A stretch of 64,000 nucleotides of DNA, from NCBI RefSeq assembly GCF_002760615.1, contig NZ_AWWI01000126.1, forward strand, positions 23,531 to 87,530, given 5' to 3'. This document shows positions 54,802 through 63,998 of the stretch, one piece after another (positions within the stretch are counted from its first letter, which is position 1; every line of letters begins with the position of its first letter). The position numbers and the translations under genes are program-made. The stretch comes from Puniceibacterium antarcticum. GTDB lineage: Bacteria; Pseudomonadota; Alphaproteobacteria; Rhodobacterales; Rhodobacteraceae. The notes below the pieces were generated by a model. The model searched no databases. It saw only the letters and a list, made by a program, of their open reading frames with translations, and was not told the DNA's origin.

Positions 54802-55529
54802 GAGAATGGAACGGTAAGCGCTATTGGCTGGTCGGCGCGAGCGAAGGTCTGGGCGCGGCTCTGGCGCATCAAATGAGCAAGATGGGTGTGTCGCTGGTGC
54901 TGTCGGCACGCAGCGAAGAGCGGCTGCACGAGCTGGCGCAGGCGCTGCCCGGGCGGGCCGAGGTGGTGCCGGTTGATGTGACGGACGCCAATGCGCTTGA
55001 GGCGGCGGCGGTGCGGATCGGCGATGTGGATGGGGTGATCCATATGGCCGGGGTCTATTGGCCCTTTGGCGCGCAGGAGTGGGATGTCGAAAAGGCCAAC
55101 ACGATGGCCGATGTGAATTTCACCGGGGCGATGCGTCTGGCCGGTGTCGTGGTGCCGCGCATGCTGGCCCGGGGCAAGGGGCATTTCGTGCTGACCGGCA
55201 GCCTGTCGGGCTATCGCGGTCTGCCGGGATCGGCGGCCTATTCCGCGTCCAAGGCGGGTGTGATGGTGCTGGCGGAATCGCTCTATTGCGATCTGCGCAA
55301 GACCTCGGTCGAGGTGCAGTTGCTGAACCCCGGCTTCATCAAGACACGGCTGACCGAAAAGAACGATTTCAAGATGCCATTCATCATGGACCCGGAGGAG
55401 GCGGCCCGGATCTATGTGGAACACATGTCGGGTGATACGTTCAAACGCAGCTTTCCGACGCTGTTTTCCTGGTTCTTCCGCGGAGGTCTGATGCTTCCCG
55501 ACGGGCTATATTACAAGCTCTTCAGCTAG
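54798..55529 (+). CDS. short-chain dehydrogenase/reductase
   Basis: A 243-residue SDR starting with GTG at 54798, overlapping the stop of the DUF3833 gene. The NAD(P) motif is WLVGASEGLGAALAH, the active-site residues appear in LTGSLSGYRGLPGSAAYSASKAG (Ser and YxxxK). The C-terminus ends in a hydrophobic PDGLYYKLFS. It is the last gene of the RpoE-linked operon and corresponds in position to the SDR of R. sphaeroides (RSP1087). Substrate unknown; the context suggests an oxidised lipid. Confidence 0.88.
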   Translation: MREWNGKRYWLVGASEGLGAALAHQMSKMGVSLVLSARSEERLHELAQALPGRAEVVPVDVTDANALEAAAVRIGDVDGVIHMAGVYWPFGAQEWDVEKANTMADVNFTGAMRLAGVVVPRMLARGKGHFVLTGSLSGYRGLPGSAAYSASKAGVMVLAESLYCDLRKTSVEVQLLNPGFIKTRLTEKNDFKMPFIMDPEEAARIYVEHMSGDTFKRSFPTLFSWFFRGGLMLPDGLYYKLFS

Positions 55530-55542
55530 GGTCGCATCTGCC

Positions 55543-56643
55543 TCAGATCAACCGGGTGAACAGCGACGGTTGCATCGTCTTCTCGCTGTCCTCCGGCACG
55601 AGGCTGGACAGTGTCACACCGAGAAGACGCACGGGCATGCGAAACGGATAGAGGTCCTGCAGAAGGCGCCCGGCAATTTGGGCAATGGACCCTGAATCTC
55701 GCATCGGATCACGCAATGTGGTTTGGCGGGTCATTTGTACGAAGTCTGCGTATTTTATCTTGACCGTCACCGTATGCCCCAAGACGCCTTTTTCAGCAGC
55801 ACGATGCGCTACTTTCGCAGCAATCTCGGCCAGCTCTGCTCTGCCCTTTGCAAGGTCTGAGATGTCTTTTGCGAAGGTCTCTTCGGCGCCCAACGATTTT
55901 CTTTCTCTGTGCGGATCGACGGGACGATCATCAATGCCGCGGGCAATGCGCCAGTAGTGATCCGCCGACGATCCGAAGTTGCGCGCGAGGTCTTGGGCAG
56001 ACCATGCGCGCAGATCAGCGCCGCTCTCGATACCAAGGGATTTCATCTTTGCCTCGGTGACTGGGCCGACGCCATGAAACCGACCCACAGGCAAGCTGGC
56101 CACAAAATCCGCGACCTGGTGCGGGCGAATGACTGTCAGTCCGTCGGGTTTGTCCTGATCCGACGCCAACTTGGCCAGAAATTTGTTGACGCTCACGCCA
56201 GCGCTCGCGGTCAGTTGAACCTCTTTTTTGATGCGCGCGCGGATTTCCTGGGCGATGCTGGTTGCGGTTGCCCCCCGTGCGCATTCGCGGCTGATGTCAA
56301 GATAGGCTTCATCCAGGCTGAGCGGTTCGACCATTTCGGTGAAATCGCGAAAGATCGCGCGGATCTGGTCCGAAACGGCGCGGTAGACATCGAATCGTGG
56401 TCTGACAAAGATGAGGTCGGGGCAGCGTCGTGTCGCGGTCACCGATGGCAGGGCCGATTTTACGCCGAAACGCCGCGCTTCATAGCTGGCGGCAGCGACC
56501 ACGCCGCGCGCCTTGCTGCTTCCGACCGCCACGGGCTTTCCACGCAGTTCAGGTTCATCACGCTGCTCCACGGATGCATAAAAGGCGTCCATGTCGATGT
56601 GCAGGATGCGTCGTAGTGGTGGTTGTGCGATGGGTGTCCTCAT
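55543..56643 (-). CDS. dinB: DNA polymerase IV
   Basis: A 366-residue Y-family polymerase. The catalytic carboxylates are in RILHIDMDAFYASVEQRD near residue 17, and in VEPLSLDEAYLDIS near residue 110; the little finger follows. The C-terminal TMQPSLFTRLI holds QPSLF, a beta-clamp binding motif. It does translesion synthesis under SOS. An exact GAAC-N7-GAAC LexA box lies 106 bases upstream. It is convergent with the SDR gene, 13 bases apart. Confidence 0.95.
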   Translation of the reverse strand: MRTPIAQPPLRRILHIDMDAFYASVEQRDEPELRGKPVAVGSSKARGVVAAASYEARRFGVKSALPSVTATRRCPDLIFVRPRFDVYRAVSDQIRAIFRDFTEMVEPLSLDEAYLDISRECARGATATSIAQEIRARIKKEVQLTASAGVSVNKFLAKLASDQDKPDGLTVIRPHQVADFVASLPVGRFHGVGPVTEAKMKSLGIESGADLRAWSAQDLARNFGSSADHYWRIARGIDDRPVDPHRERKSLGAEETFAKDISDLAKGRAELAEIAAKVAHRAAEKGVLGHTVTVKIKYADFVQMTRQTTLRDPMRDSGSIAQIAGRLLQDLYPFRMPVRLLGVTLSSLVPEDSEKTMQPSLFTRLI

Positions 56644-56748
56644 AACCCGGATTCAGTCCTTGAGATGGTGCAGTTCAGTGCCTTCCCGTCTTTCTGATCA
56701 TCTATACAGGATTGCTTTGGAATGCCCAAGTTGTCATCGATTGAAATA

Positions 56749-56763
56749 GAACAAAAAAAGAAC
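56749..56763. promoter_or_regulatory. LexA (SOS) box upstream of dinB
   Basis: GAAC-AAAAAAA-GAAC, that is GTTC-N7-GTTC in the dinB direction. This is the established alphaproteobacterial LexA binding site, so dinB should be DNA-damage inducible. Confidence 0.8.
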
Positions 56764-56945
56764 TAATGTGCTGCAGCTATAATACTTCATTGAGCTTTGG
56801 ATCGATCGTTCCGTTTTTAGACTCTGGAAACCGTCCTTTCGGGGATCAAAGCGGACCCCAACGGGCAAATCGCCAGCATGGATCAAAGTCGGGTTCTGGC
56901 GTAGTCGATACGCAGTTGCACCGCTCTGCAGGAGACATCATCGTC

Positions 56946-57377
56946 ATGCATCAGGATACATTTTCCGGCGCCAAGCTAATGCTGTTTGTCGGCAGCCAGC
57001 TTCTTGTGATCCGTCGTGACCACGCACCGGAGATTGCCTTTCAGGGCTTTCTTGATTTTCCTGGAGGCGGGAGAGAAAAACCGGAAAGTCCAGTGGAGTG
57101 CGTGCTGCGTGAAACTTACGAGGAGGTTGGCTTGACGATTGCACCGGATCAGCTGATCTGGTGCTGTAAAAATATCCGTGCTGACGGGCAGACTGGGTGG
57201 TTCTTTGCCACGCATCTGAGTTTCGACGCTGCTTTGCCTGTGCGGTTCGGGGGAGAGGGTCTCGGTTGGTCACTTGTCCAGCCGCAGGCTTATCTTGCAA
57301 GCGCTGATGCAATCCCGCACTTCAAAATATCGCTCGATAAATATCTGGCATTCTGCCAAGGACAAGCGCCAAATTGA
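56946..57377 (+). CDS. Nudix hydrolase
   Basis: A 143-residue Nudix protein. The Nudix box G-x5-E-x7-R-E-x2-E-E-x-G is exact in GGREKPESPVECVLRETYEE, followed by VGL. Nudix enzymes cut nucleoside diphosphates linked to another group; RppH-like, NADH-pyrophosphatase-like or ADP-ribose types cannot be told apart here. ATG 56946 is preferred over 56766 because the upstream part has no family match; the start is not certain. A hairpin lies 36 bases after the stop. Confidence 0.88.
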   Translation: MHQDTFSGAKLMLFVGSQLLVIRRDHAPEIAFQGFLDFPGGGREKPESPVECVLRETYEEVGLTIAPDQLIWCCKNIRADGQTGWFFATHLSFDAALPVRFGGEGLGWSLVQPQAYLASADAIPHFKISLDKYLAFCQGQAPN

Positions 57378-57413
57378 GGGAGCTTTCGGTTGCGTTCTTC
57401 ATGGGCAAAACGC

Positions 57414-57444
57414 GGTCCCGATCCGGGATAGACTGATCGGGACC
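57414..57444. terminator. terminator-like inverted repeat between Nudix gene and the gene at 57510
   Basis: GGTCCCGATC (57414-57423) and GATCGGGACC (57435-57444) form a perfect 10-bp stem with an 11-base loop. No clean T tract follows; AGCTTTGATT comes next. It lies between convergent genes. Confidence 0.55.
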
Positions 57445-57509
57445 CAGCTTTGATTCACAAAATCAGGCTTTAGACCTGTGATTCGAGGCAAAACTGTTTC
57501 AGCAAGAAG

Positions 57510-57821
57510 TCAGGCTGCGTGGCGACCCATCAGTGCATCAATCCAGCGTTGCATAGGCGGCTGCGCGCGACTTGTCTCCATTCGGGGTATGACGAGGGAA
57601 GATGCCAGTCGGGCGTGCAGCGTATTGGGATCACTGCGACGGCTTAGAGCGTCCTGCCAAAGCCCTTCGCCGATCACATCTGGCTCTTCCGCAAGAGATG
57701 CCGGGAAAGCTGCGGCGACGCTGACCCGTCCGGCCTGCGTATGGAATGTCACGAGCGCCTCATAGCTCTGGGTTGCGGCGTTATAGGTCACGTCGCCGAT
57801 CTGCGTCCTGCTCGTCTGCAT
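57510..57821 (-). CDS. hypothetical protein downstream of pyrF
   Basis: A 103-residue soluble protein starting with MQTSRTQIGDVTYNAATQSY and containing EALVTFHTQAGRVSVAAAFP, a short beta-strand pair, then a helical tail PPMQRWIDALMGRHAA. I do not recognise a defined family; it reads like the orphan conserved proteins of roseobacters. It is in the same direction as pyrF, 121 bases downstream, and could be transcribed with it. Codon bias is like that of the neighbours. Confidence 0.6.
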   Translation of the reverse strand: MQTSRTQIGDVTYNAATQSYEALVTFHTQAGRVSVAAAFPASLAEEPDVIGEGLWQDALSRRSDPNTLHARLASSLVIPRMETSRAQPPMQRWIDALMGRHAA

Positions 57822-57942
57822 GTTGCACCTGTTAGCTGGTCCTTGTGATGCCTTAACGCGTCACTTTGGTAAAAGTTTCACAGGGGATGTTTTAGGGGGT
57901 TGCGCCATCTGCACAAATTTGCTGATGGCGCTGGTTGACTGG

Positions 57943-58662
57943 TCAGGGAAGCGATGCAAGGATGTCCCGCACTGCGGCCCTTGGGTCGCTGGCCTGCCAG
58001 ATCGGCCTGCCGACAACGATGTGATCCGCCCCGTCTGTGATTGCCTGATGCGGTGTGGCGATGCGTTTCTGATCGCCGCTGTCGGCGCCGACAGGGCGGA
58101 CGCCTGGGGTTACGATCAGCTTGCCGGTTGCTTCGGGCAGGGCGCGGATCAGCGCGGCCTCTTTGGGGGATGCGATGACGCCGTCGGCCCCGGCCTCAAG
58201 CGCGCGGGCGGCGCGGGTGGTGACCAGTTCGGGGATATCGCCTGCCTGAATCAGGCAATCGTCCAGGTCCGCGCGGTCCAGAGATGTTAGGATAGTGACG
58301 GCGAGAATCTTCATATCACTGCCTGCGGCACCCTGCATTGCCGCGCGCACGACATGCGGATCGCCATGCACGGTGAGAAAGTCGATGTCGAACTGCGCAA
58401 GGCCGCGTACCGCATGTTCGACCGTCGCGCCTATGTCGAACAGCTTCATGTCCAGAAAGATGCGCTTGCCGTGTTCCATTTTCAGCTCATTGGCGAGCGC
58501 GAGGCCACCACTGGTCAGCATTCCCAGGCCGATCTTGTAGAAAGACACGGCGTTGCCAAGCCGTTCTGCCAGTGCAAGACCGGCAAGGGCGTTGGGAACG
58601 TCCAGTGCGACGATCAGGCGATCATCGCCGACGGGGATTGTTGTTTCAGTGGGGTAGGACAT
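57943..58662 (-). CDS. pyrF: orotidine 5'-phosphate decarboxylase
   Basis: A 239-residue TIM-barrel enzyme making UMP from OMP. The catalytic Lys-Asp tetrad is in KRIFLDMKLFDIGATVEHAV with the D-x-K-x-x-D motif near residue 73, and the phosphate-binding end VTPGVRPVGAD and GADHIVVGRPIW are typical. The C-terminus ends normally. SD is weak before the ATG (58662). Its neighbours are not pyrimidine genes. Confidence 0.95.
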   Translation of the reverse strand: MSYPTETTIPVGDDRLIVALDVPNALAGLALAERLGNAVSFYKIGLGMLTSGGLALANELKMEHGKRIFLDMKLFDIGATVEHAVRGLAQFDIDFLTVHGDPHVVRAAMQGAAGSDMKILAVTILTSLDRADLDDCLIQAGDIPELVTTRAARALEAGADGVIASPKEAALIRALPEATGKLIVTPGVRPVGADSGDQKRIATPHQAITDGADHIVVGRPIWQASDPRAAVRDILASLP

Positions 58663-58851
58663 GGCTCTGGCTCCGGAGTGGGGTTGATGCGGATCAACGT
58701 CGGTCAGTCGATCTTGCGTTAAACGAAAGAAACCGAGGTTTCCATACCGGAGCGGTTCGGGTCGATCACGTGGCTTGACGTGTCACCTTTCAGCTGACGA
58801 GTTGATGGCGCAAGCCTGCCCCGCGCCGTGTCCTTTTCGCAGCACCGCTCT

Positions 58852-58881
58852 CTTGCAGATCCTCTGAGGGGTGCCCATGTT
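58852..58881 (+). promoter_or_regulatory. candidate heat-shock (RpoH) promoter of clpB
   Basis: CTTGCA (58852-58857), 16 bases, then CCCATGTT (58874-58881). This is close to the RpoH pattern CTTGAA-N13-17-CCCATnT. The predicted start would be about 70 bases before the clpB ATG. Confidence 0.6.
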
Positions 58882-58959
58882 TTAATCGAGGCCCCAAAGG
58901 GGATGCGCCAAAAGACGGGCATCACGGGAACGGGGCGCTTTTAGCAAAGGAGAAGGCCC

Positions 58960-61575
58960 ATGAACTTGGAGAAGTTCACGGAACGGTCGCGCGGCTTTAT
59001 TCAGGCCGCACAAACCATTGCGATGCGGGAAGGCCATCAGCGGCTGAGCCCGGAACATATCCTGAAAGCACTGCTTGATGATGAGCAGGGGTTGGCGAGC
59101 AATCTGATCACCCGTGCAGGCGGTGCTCCTCTGCGAGTGATGCAGGCGGTGGAAACTGCCCTCACCAAAATCCCCAAGGTGAGCGGCGACGCCGGTCAGG
59201 TGTATCTTGATTCCACGACCGGCAAAGTTCTGGACGAGGCCGAGGCGATCGCCAAAAAGGCGGGCGATTCCTTTGTCCCGGTCGAGCGTATCCTCATGGC
59301 GCTGGGTATGGTGAAATCGCCCGCCAAGGACGCGCTCGAAGCAGGAGCGGTGACGCCGCAAAAGCTGAACGAAGCTGTCAACGATATCCGCAAGGGGCGC
59401 ACAGCAGATTCTGCGAGCGCTGAAGAGGGTTATGATGCGCTCAAGAAATACGCACGCGATCTGACTGAGGCAGCCGAACAGGGCAAGATTGACCCGATCA
59501 TTGGCCGTGACGAGGAAATACGTCGCACGATGCAGGTGCTGAGTCGTCGGACCAAGAACAATCCTGTTTTGATCGGCGAACCTGGCGTGGGCAAAACTGC
59601 GATTGCCGAGGGTCTGGCCCTTCGTATCATAAGCGGCGACGTGCCTGAGAGTTTGCGCAATAAGCGTCTGATGGCGCTCGACATGGGCTCACTGATTGCT
59701 GGTGCCAAGTACCGTGGTGAGTTCGAGGAGCGCCTGAAGGCGGTTCTGAATGAGGTCACGACGGCGGCGGGTGAGGTCATCCTGTTCATCGACGAGATGC
59801 ACACGCTTGTGGGCGCGGGCAAGGCGGATGGCGCGATGGATGCCTCCAACCTGCTGAAACCTGCATTGGCCCGGGGCGAGTTGCACTGTGTTGGCGCGAC
59901 GACGCTGCAAGAGTATCGCAAGCACGTGGAAAAGGACGCGGCCTTGGCTCGTCGTTTCCAGCCGGTGATGGTCAACGAGCCGACGGTCGAGGATACGATC
60001 AGTATCCTGCGCGGAATCAAGGAAAAGTACGAGCTGCACCATGGCGTGCGGATCTCGGATTCCGCACTTGTTGCGGCGGCGACGCTGAGCCATCGCTATA
60101 TCACCGACCGCTTCCTACCCGACAAGGCGATCGACCTGATGGACGAGGCGGCAAGCCGTCTGCGCATGGAGGTGGATTCCAAGCCCGAAGAACTGGATCA
60201 ACTCGACCGCAATATTCTGCAGATGCAGATCGAGCAGGAAGCGCTGAAAAAAGAAGACGATCAGGCCAGTAAGGACCGGCTTGAAAAGCTTCAGAAAGAG
60301 CTGGCGGAGGTGCAGGAGCGCGCCGCCGAGATGACTGCCAAATGGCAGGCAGAGCGTGACAAGCTGGGTGCAGCTCGTCAGCTAAAGGAAAAGCTGGAAC
60401 AGGCCCGCGCCGAGCTTGAGATCGCAAAGCGCGAGGGCAATCTGGCCAAGGCTGGCGAGCTGTCCTACGGTGTGATTCCGCAGCTTGAAAAGCAACTGGG
60501 TGCTGCCGAAGAGGCCGAAGGCAACCTCATGGTCGAAGAGGCCGTGCGACCCGAACAGATCGCGCAGGTGGTCGAACGCTGGACCGGTATCCCGACGACC
60601 CGGATGCTGGAGGGCGAGCGCGACAAGTTGCTGCGTATGGAAGACGGTCTGCACAAGCGGGTTATCGGTCAGGACCGCGCGGTGCGCGCCGTCGCCAATG
60701 CCGTGCGCCGTGCCCGTGCCGGTCTCAACGACGAGAACCGGCCGCTGGGATCGTTCCTCTTTCTCGGGCCGACGGGTGTCGGCAAGACCGAGCTGACCAA
60801 GGCAGTGGCCGAGTTCCTGTTCGACGATGACAGCGCCATGGTGCGGATCGACATGTCCGAGTTCATGGAGAAACACGCGGTTTCCCGTCTGATCGGTGCC
60901 CCTCCGGGCTATGTCGGGTATGACGAGGGCGGTGTGCTGACCGAGGCAGTGCGGCGTCGACCTTATCAGGTCGTGCTCTTCGATGAAGTTGAAAAGGCGC
61001 ATCCCGACGTGTTCAATGTGCTGCTGCAGGTTCTGGACGATGGTATGCTGACCGATGGCCAAGGCCGCACCGTGGATTTCAAGCAGACGCTCATCATCCT
61101 GACGTCCAACCTTGGGTCGCAGGCGCTGAGTACACTGCCCGAGGGGGCAGATAATGCCTCGGTCCATCGCGATGTGATGGATGCGGTTCGGGCCCACTTC
61201 CGGCCAGAGTTCCTGAACCGTCTGGACGAGACGATCATCTTCGACCGCCTTAACCGCAAGGACATGACCGGCATCGTTACGATCCAGATGGCGCGGCTGC
61301 TCAAACGTCTGGCGGCTCGTAAGGTCGAGTTGCAGCTGGATGCTGCGGCGCTGAAGTGGCTTGCTGACGAGGGCTATGATCCTGTGTTCGGGGCGCGCCC
61401 GCTGAAACGGGTGATGCAACGTGCCTTGCAGGATCCGCTGGCCGAGATGCTGCTGGCTGGGGATATCAACGACGGCGATATGGTGCCGGTAAGTGCAGGA
61501 CCAGACGGATTGATCATCGGCGACCGGGTGGCTGCGTCCAACCGGCCGAGGCCAGATGACGCCGTCGTTCACTGA
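58960..61575 (+). CDS. clpB: ATP-dependent disaggregase ClpB
   Basis: An 871-residue Hsp100 chaperone. The order is Clp N-domain ([20 protein letters not shown], residues 5-145), first AAA domain with Walker [11 protein letters not shown] near residue 207, coiled-coil middle domain (about 400-520, [18 protein letters not shown]), second AAA domain with [10 protein letters not shown] near residue 605 and [10 protein letters not shown] at the sensor-2 part. It rescues aggregated proteins with DnaK. AAAGGAGAAGG precedes the ATG. No internal start for a short ClpB is obvious. Confidence 0.97.
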   Translation: MNLEKFTERSRGFIQAAQTIAMREGHQRLSPEHILKALLDDEQGLASNLITRAGGAPLRVMQAVETALTKIPKVSGDAGQVYLDSTTGKVLDEAEAIAKKAGDSFVPVERILMALGMVKSPAKDALEAGAVTPQKLNEAVNDIRKGRTADSASAEEGYDALKKYARDLTEAAEQGKIDPIIGRDEEIRRTMQVLSRRTKNNPVLIGEPGVGKTAIAEGLALRIISGDVPESLRNKRLMALDMGSLIAGAKYRGEFEERLKAVLNEVTTAAGEVILFIDEMHTLVGAGKADGAMDASNLLKPALARGELHCVGATTLQEYRKHVEKDAALARRFQPVMVNEPTVEDTISILRGIKEKYELHHGVRISDSALVAAATLSHRYITDRFLPDKAIDLMDEAASRLRMEVDSKPEELDQLDRNILQMQIEQEALKKEDDQASKDRLEKLQKELAEVQERAAEMTAKWQAERDKLGAARQLKEKLEQARAELEIAKREGNLAKAGELSYGVIPQLEKQLGAAEEAEGNLMVEEAVRPEQIAQVVERWTGIPTTRMLEGERDKLLRMEDGLHKRVIGQDRAVRAVANAVRRARAGLNDENRPLGSFLFLGPTGVGKTELTKAVAEFLFDDDSAMVRIDMSEFMEKHAVSRLIGAPPGYVGYDEGGVLTEAVRRRPYQVVLFDEVEKAHPDVFNVLLQVLDDGMLTDGQGRTVDFKQTLIILTSNLGSQALSTLPEGADNASVHRDVMDAVRAHFRPEFLNRLDETIIFDRLNRKDMTGIVTIQMARLLKRLAARKVELQLDAAALKWLADEGYDPVFGARPLKRVMQRALQDPLAEMLLAGDINDGDMVPVSAGPDGLIIGDRVAASNRPRPDDAVVH

Positions 61576-61595
61576 AGGCCCCCTGAGCGAAATGG

Positions 61596-61624
61596 AAAGG
61601 CCCGCCGATTGGTGGGCCTTTTTC
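61596..61624 (+). terminator. terminator after clpB
   Basis: AAGGCCCGCC-GATT-GGTGGGCCTT with one G-T pair, followed by TTT. Strong Rho-independent terminator. Confidence 0.9.
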
Positions 61625-61677
61625 GGCGGGTTTGCCGAAAGGGGGGAAGCGTCCAGCGAAAGCTTGTGAGCTTTGCG

Positions 61678-62118
61678 CTATTGATCCAGCCCAATGGCAC
61701 CCCGGGCAATGCCGTCCAAAAGAGCTTCTACCTCTTTCATCGCACCCTCGGGAAAGCTGCGAAAGCCAATTGTTGTTTTGTCTGGTGTGTCGGTCTGCAC
61801 CATGACAAAAATATCGTAGGGGCAGAACTGGATGTTCATTACATCTGCCTCCATCACCTTGCGCGACAAGCTGGCGGAGCAAAAGCTGTAGACATCCGCC
61901 TGAGTGAACAGCACCATATCCGATCCAAGATCGGCCCGGGTGCGTTCGAGCATCTCGCCTGTATGACTGACGTGATCAACGACCAGCCCGCGATCCAGTA
62001 TCGCGCTTTCCAGGCCAAAAATAACATCGTCAAAGCTTTGTTCGGTGTCATAGGTGATGACGTCTTGGGCCAGCGCGGGCGCCCCCATAATTGTAAGAGC
62101 CAGAATAAGCCGTTTCAT
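61678..62118 (-). CDS. secreted DUF302 domain protein
   Basis: A 146-residue protein with a signal peptide of about 17 residues (LILALTIMGAPALAQ). The DUF302 domain spans the mature part: SFDDVIFGLESAILDRGLVV, the central DVYSFCSASLSRKVMEA and FCPYDIFVM. DUF302 proteins are small alpha/beta domains, often periplasmic, with unknown role. It is convergent with clpB and divergent from msrP. Two cysteines are present in the mature domain. Confidence 0.88.
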   Translation of the reverse strand: MKRLILALTIMGAPALAQDVITYDTEQSFDDVIFGLESAILDRGLVVDHVSHTGEMLERTRADLGSDMVLFTQADVYSFCSASLSRKVMEADVMNIQFCPYDIFVMVQTDTPDKTTIGFRSFPEGAMKEVEALLDGIARGAIGLDQ

Positions 62119-62338
62119 TGTCGTTCCTCCCCGGGTGCATTCGGTCTAGTTTATGCCTGAATGCGGTTGTGCTGCAAAGTTTGTGGACGCCCGCGTCCCG
62201 AAAGGCTCGTAAACTGGTTGCCTTGCAATCCAGCGCTCCCCCAAACGTTTCAGCCCCTCCACAGCAACGTGACGTGATGTGGTTTTGAGAATTCCCGCAC
62301 TTAGCCTAAGTCATATGCGAGAGAACGAGGAGAGCCGA

Positions 62339-63244
62339 ATGGCATATCGCTGGAAACCCGACCTGACCCGCGCCGACGTGACGTCCGAAGCGCTTTTCCT
62401 GAATCGCCGTCAGATGATAACCGCTCTGGGTGCGGGGGCGATCATGGGTGCACTTGGCACCAGAACTTTTGCCCAAGGGACGGATCTGACGCCCAACACC
62501 TATGAAGAGATCACCAGCTACAATAACTATTATGAGTTCGGCACAGGCAAGGATGATCCGGCGCGCTATGCCGATGCGCTGACGACTTCGCCCTGGTCGG
62601 TCAAGATCGACGGGCTGGTCGATAACCCCGGCGTTTTCTCGATAGGGGACATTCTGGCCAAGATGACGATCGAGGAACGCATCTACCGTTTCCGCTGTGT
62701 CGAGGCCTGGTCGATGGTCGTGCCCTGGAACGGGTTTGAGTTTGCCGATCTTCTGAGCATGGTAGGTGTGCAGTCCTCGGCCAAATATGTGGCGTTTGAA
62801 ACTGCCCTGCGCCCAGATGAGATGCCCGGTGTTGCCTATCGTGTACTCGACTGGCCCTATGTCGAAGGTCTGCGTCTGGACGAGGCGATGCATCCGCTGA
62901 CAATCCTGGCGACTGGTATCTATGGTAAGCCGATCCCTAACCAGAATGGTGCGCCATTGCGGTTGGTCGTGCCGTGGAAGTACGGCTTCAAATCCATCAA
63001 GTCGATTGTTCGGATCACTCTGACGGATTCAGAGCCAGCCACAAGCTGGAACAAGGCCGGGCCGAACGAATACGGGTTCTACAGCAACGTGAACCCCGAG
63101 GTGGATCACCCCCGCTGGAGTCAGGCGACCGAGAGGGCAATTGGCGGCGGCTTTTTTGCAAAACGCCAGCCAACGCTGATGTTCAATGGCTATGATGAGG
63201 TTGCGAGCCTCTACGATGGCATGGATCTGGCAAAGAACTTCTGA
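62339..63244 (+). CDS. msrP: protein-methionine-sulfoxide reductase catalytic subunit
   Basis: A 301-residue periplasmic molybdoenzyme (YedY) repairing methionine sulfoxide. A Tat signal is present in [20 protein letters not shown] (residues 21-40). The Mo-binding cysteine is in [14 protein letters not shown] near residue 120. The C-terminal segment has [19 protein letters not shown] 62339 (MAYRWKPD) follows GAGGAGAG and is preferred over a start at 62279. The stop overlaps msrQ. MsrPQ is induced by reactive chlorine or oxidants in other bacteria. Confidence 0.96.
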   Translation: MAYRWKPDLTRADVTSEALFLNRRQMITALGAGAIMGALGTRTFAQGTDLTPNTYEEITSYNNYYEFGTGKDDPARYADALTTSPWSVKIDGLVDNPGVFSIGDILAKMTIEERIYRFRCVEAWSMVVPWNGFEFADLLSMVGVQSSAKYVAFETALRPDEMPGVAYRVLDWPYVEGLRLDEAMHPLTILATGIYGKPIPNQNGAPLRLVVPWKYGFKSIKSIVRITLTDSEPATSWNKAGPNEYGFYSNVNPEVDHPRWSQATERAIGGGFFAKRQPTLMFNGYDEVASLYDGMDLAKNF

Positions 63245-63849
63245 TGGATCTGGTCGGTAGGATAAATGGTGCTTTGCGCAAGGTTCCCACTTGGCCCTTT
63301 TACATATTGTGCGCACTGCCTCCGTTCTGGTTCCTGTTTCAGGGGCTATCCGGAGCGCTGGGCGTTGATCCAGTCAAGGTGATGGAACACCGTCTGGGCG
63401 AGTTGGCCTTGCAGTTCCTGGTGGCGGGGCTGGCGATCTCCCCGATGCGCAGATACCTCGGGCTCAACTTGCTCAAGTTCCGTCGGCTCGTCGGTTTGGC
63501 GGCCTTCTTTTATGTTTGTGCACACCTGCTGGTCTGGCTGGTGCTGGATGTGCAGATTCCCAGCCAGATCTGGGCCGACATCCTCAAACGACCTTATATC
63601 ACCGTAGGCATGGCAGCCTTTGCATTGCTGATCCCTTTAGCGGTAACCTCCAACATGTGGTCGATCCGGCGGATGGGGGCGAAATGGCGGCAGCTTCACT
63701 GGCTGGTCTATCCGGCGGTTCTTCTGGGGGCGTTGCACTTCGTGATGCTGGTCAAAGGCTTTCAGATCGAGCCATTGCTTTATATGGGCACAATTCTGGT
63801 GCTGCTGGTGCTGCGATATCGCCCAAGCCGCCGAAGGCAAATGGCCTGA
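63244..63849 (+). CDS. msrQ: protein-methionine-sulfoxide reductase heme-binding subunit
   Basis: A 201-residue inner-membrane b-type cytochrome (YedZ) with about six hydrophobic segments that passes electrons from the quinone pool to MsrP. Histidines in MEHRLGELALQF, VCAHLLVW and RQLHWLVYPAV, plus LHFVML, are the heme ligands or near them. The ATG overlaps the msrP stop (TGATG), so production is coupled. Confidence 0.95.
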   Translation: MDLVGRINGALRKVPTWPFYILCALPPFWFLFQGLSGALGVDPVKVMEHRLGELALQFLVAGLAISPMRRYLGLNLLKFRRLVGLAAFFYVCAHLLVWLVLDVQIPSQIWADILKRPYITVGMAAFALLIPLAVTSNMWSIRRMGAKWRQLHWLVYPAVLLGALHFVMLVKGFQIEPLLYMGTILVLLVLRYRPSRRRQMA

Positions 63850-63877
63850 GGTCCGTATTTTAGACCGTCTTGCTCGA

Positions 63878-63901
63878 AATCGCCCCCTGGGGCGATTCTT
63901 T
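63878..63901 (+). terminator. terminator after msrPQ
   Basis: AATCGCCCC-CT-GGGGCGATT followed by CTTT, a GC-rich stem with a tight loop. Confidence 0.75.
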
Positions 63902-63977
63902 GCACCCAACAAGTCGGTTGAAGCACTGCGTCACATCCTGTTTTCCCTCCTGTGTTGTGTGTTCTGTTGGTTGGTGT

Positions 63978-63998
63978 TGTGGATAAGTCTGTGGGTAA
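63978..63998 (-). promoter_or_regulatory. two DnaA boxes at the window end
   Basis: The plus strand reads TGTGGATAA (63978-63986), the exact complement of the DnaA box TTATCCACA, then TGTGGGTAA (63990-63998), one mismatch, with starts 12 bases apart. The preceding 60 bases are a T/G-rich tract with no gene. This looks like the edge of a replication origin. Confidence 0.6.
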
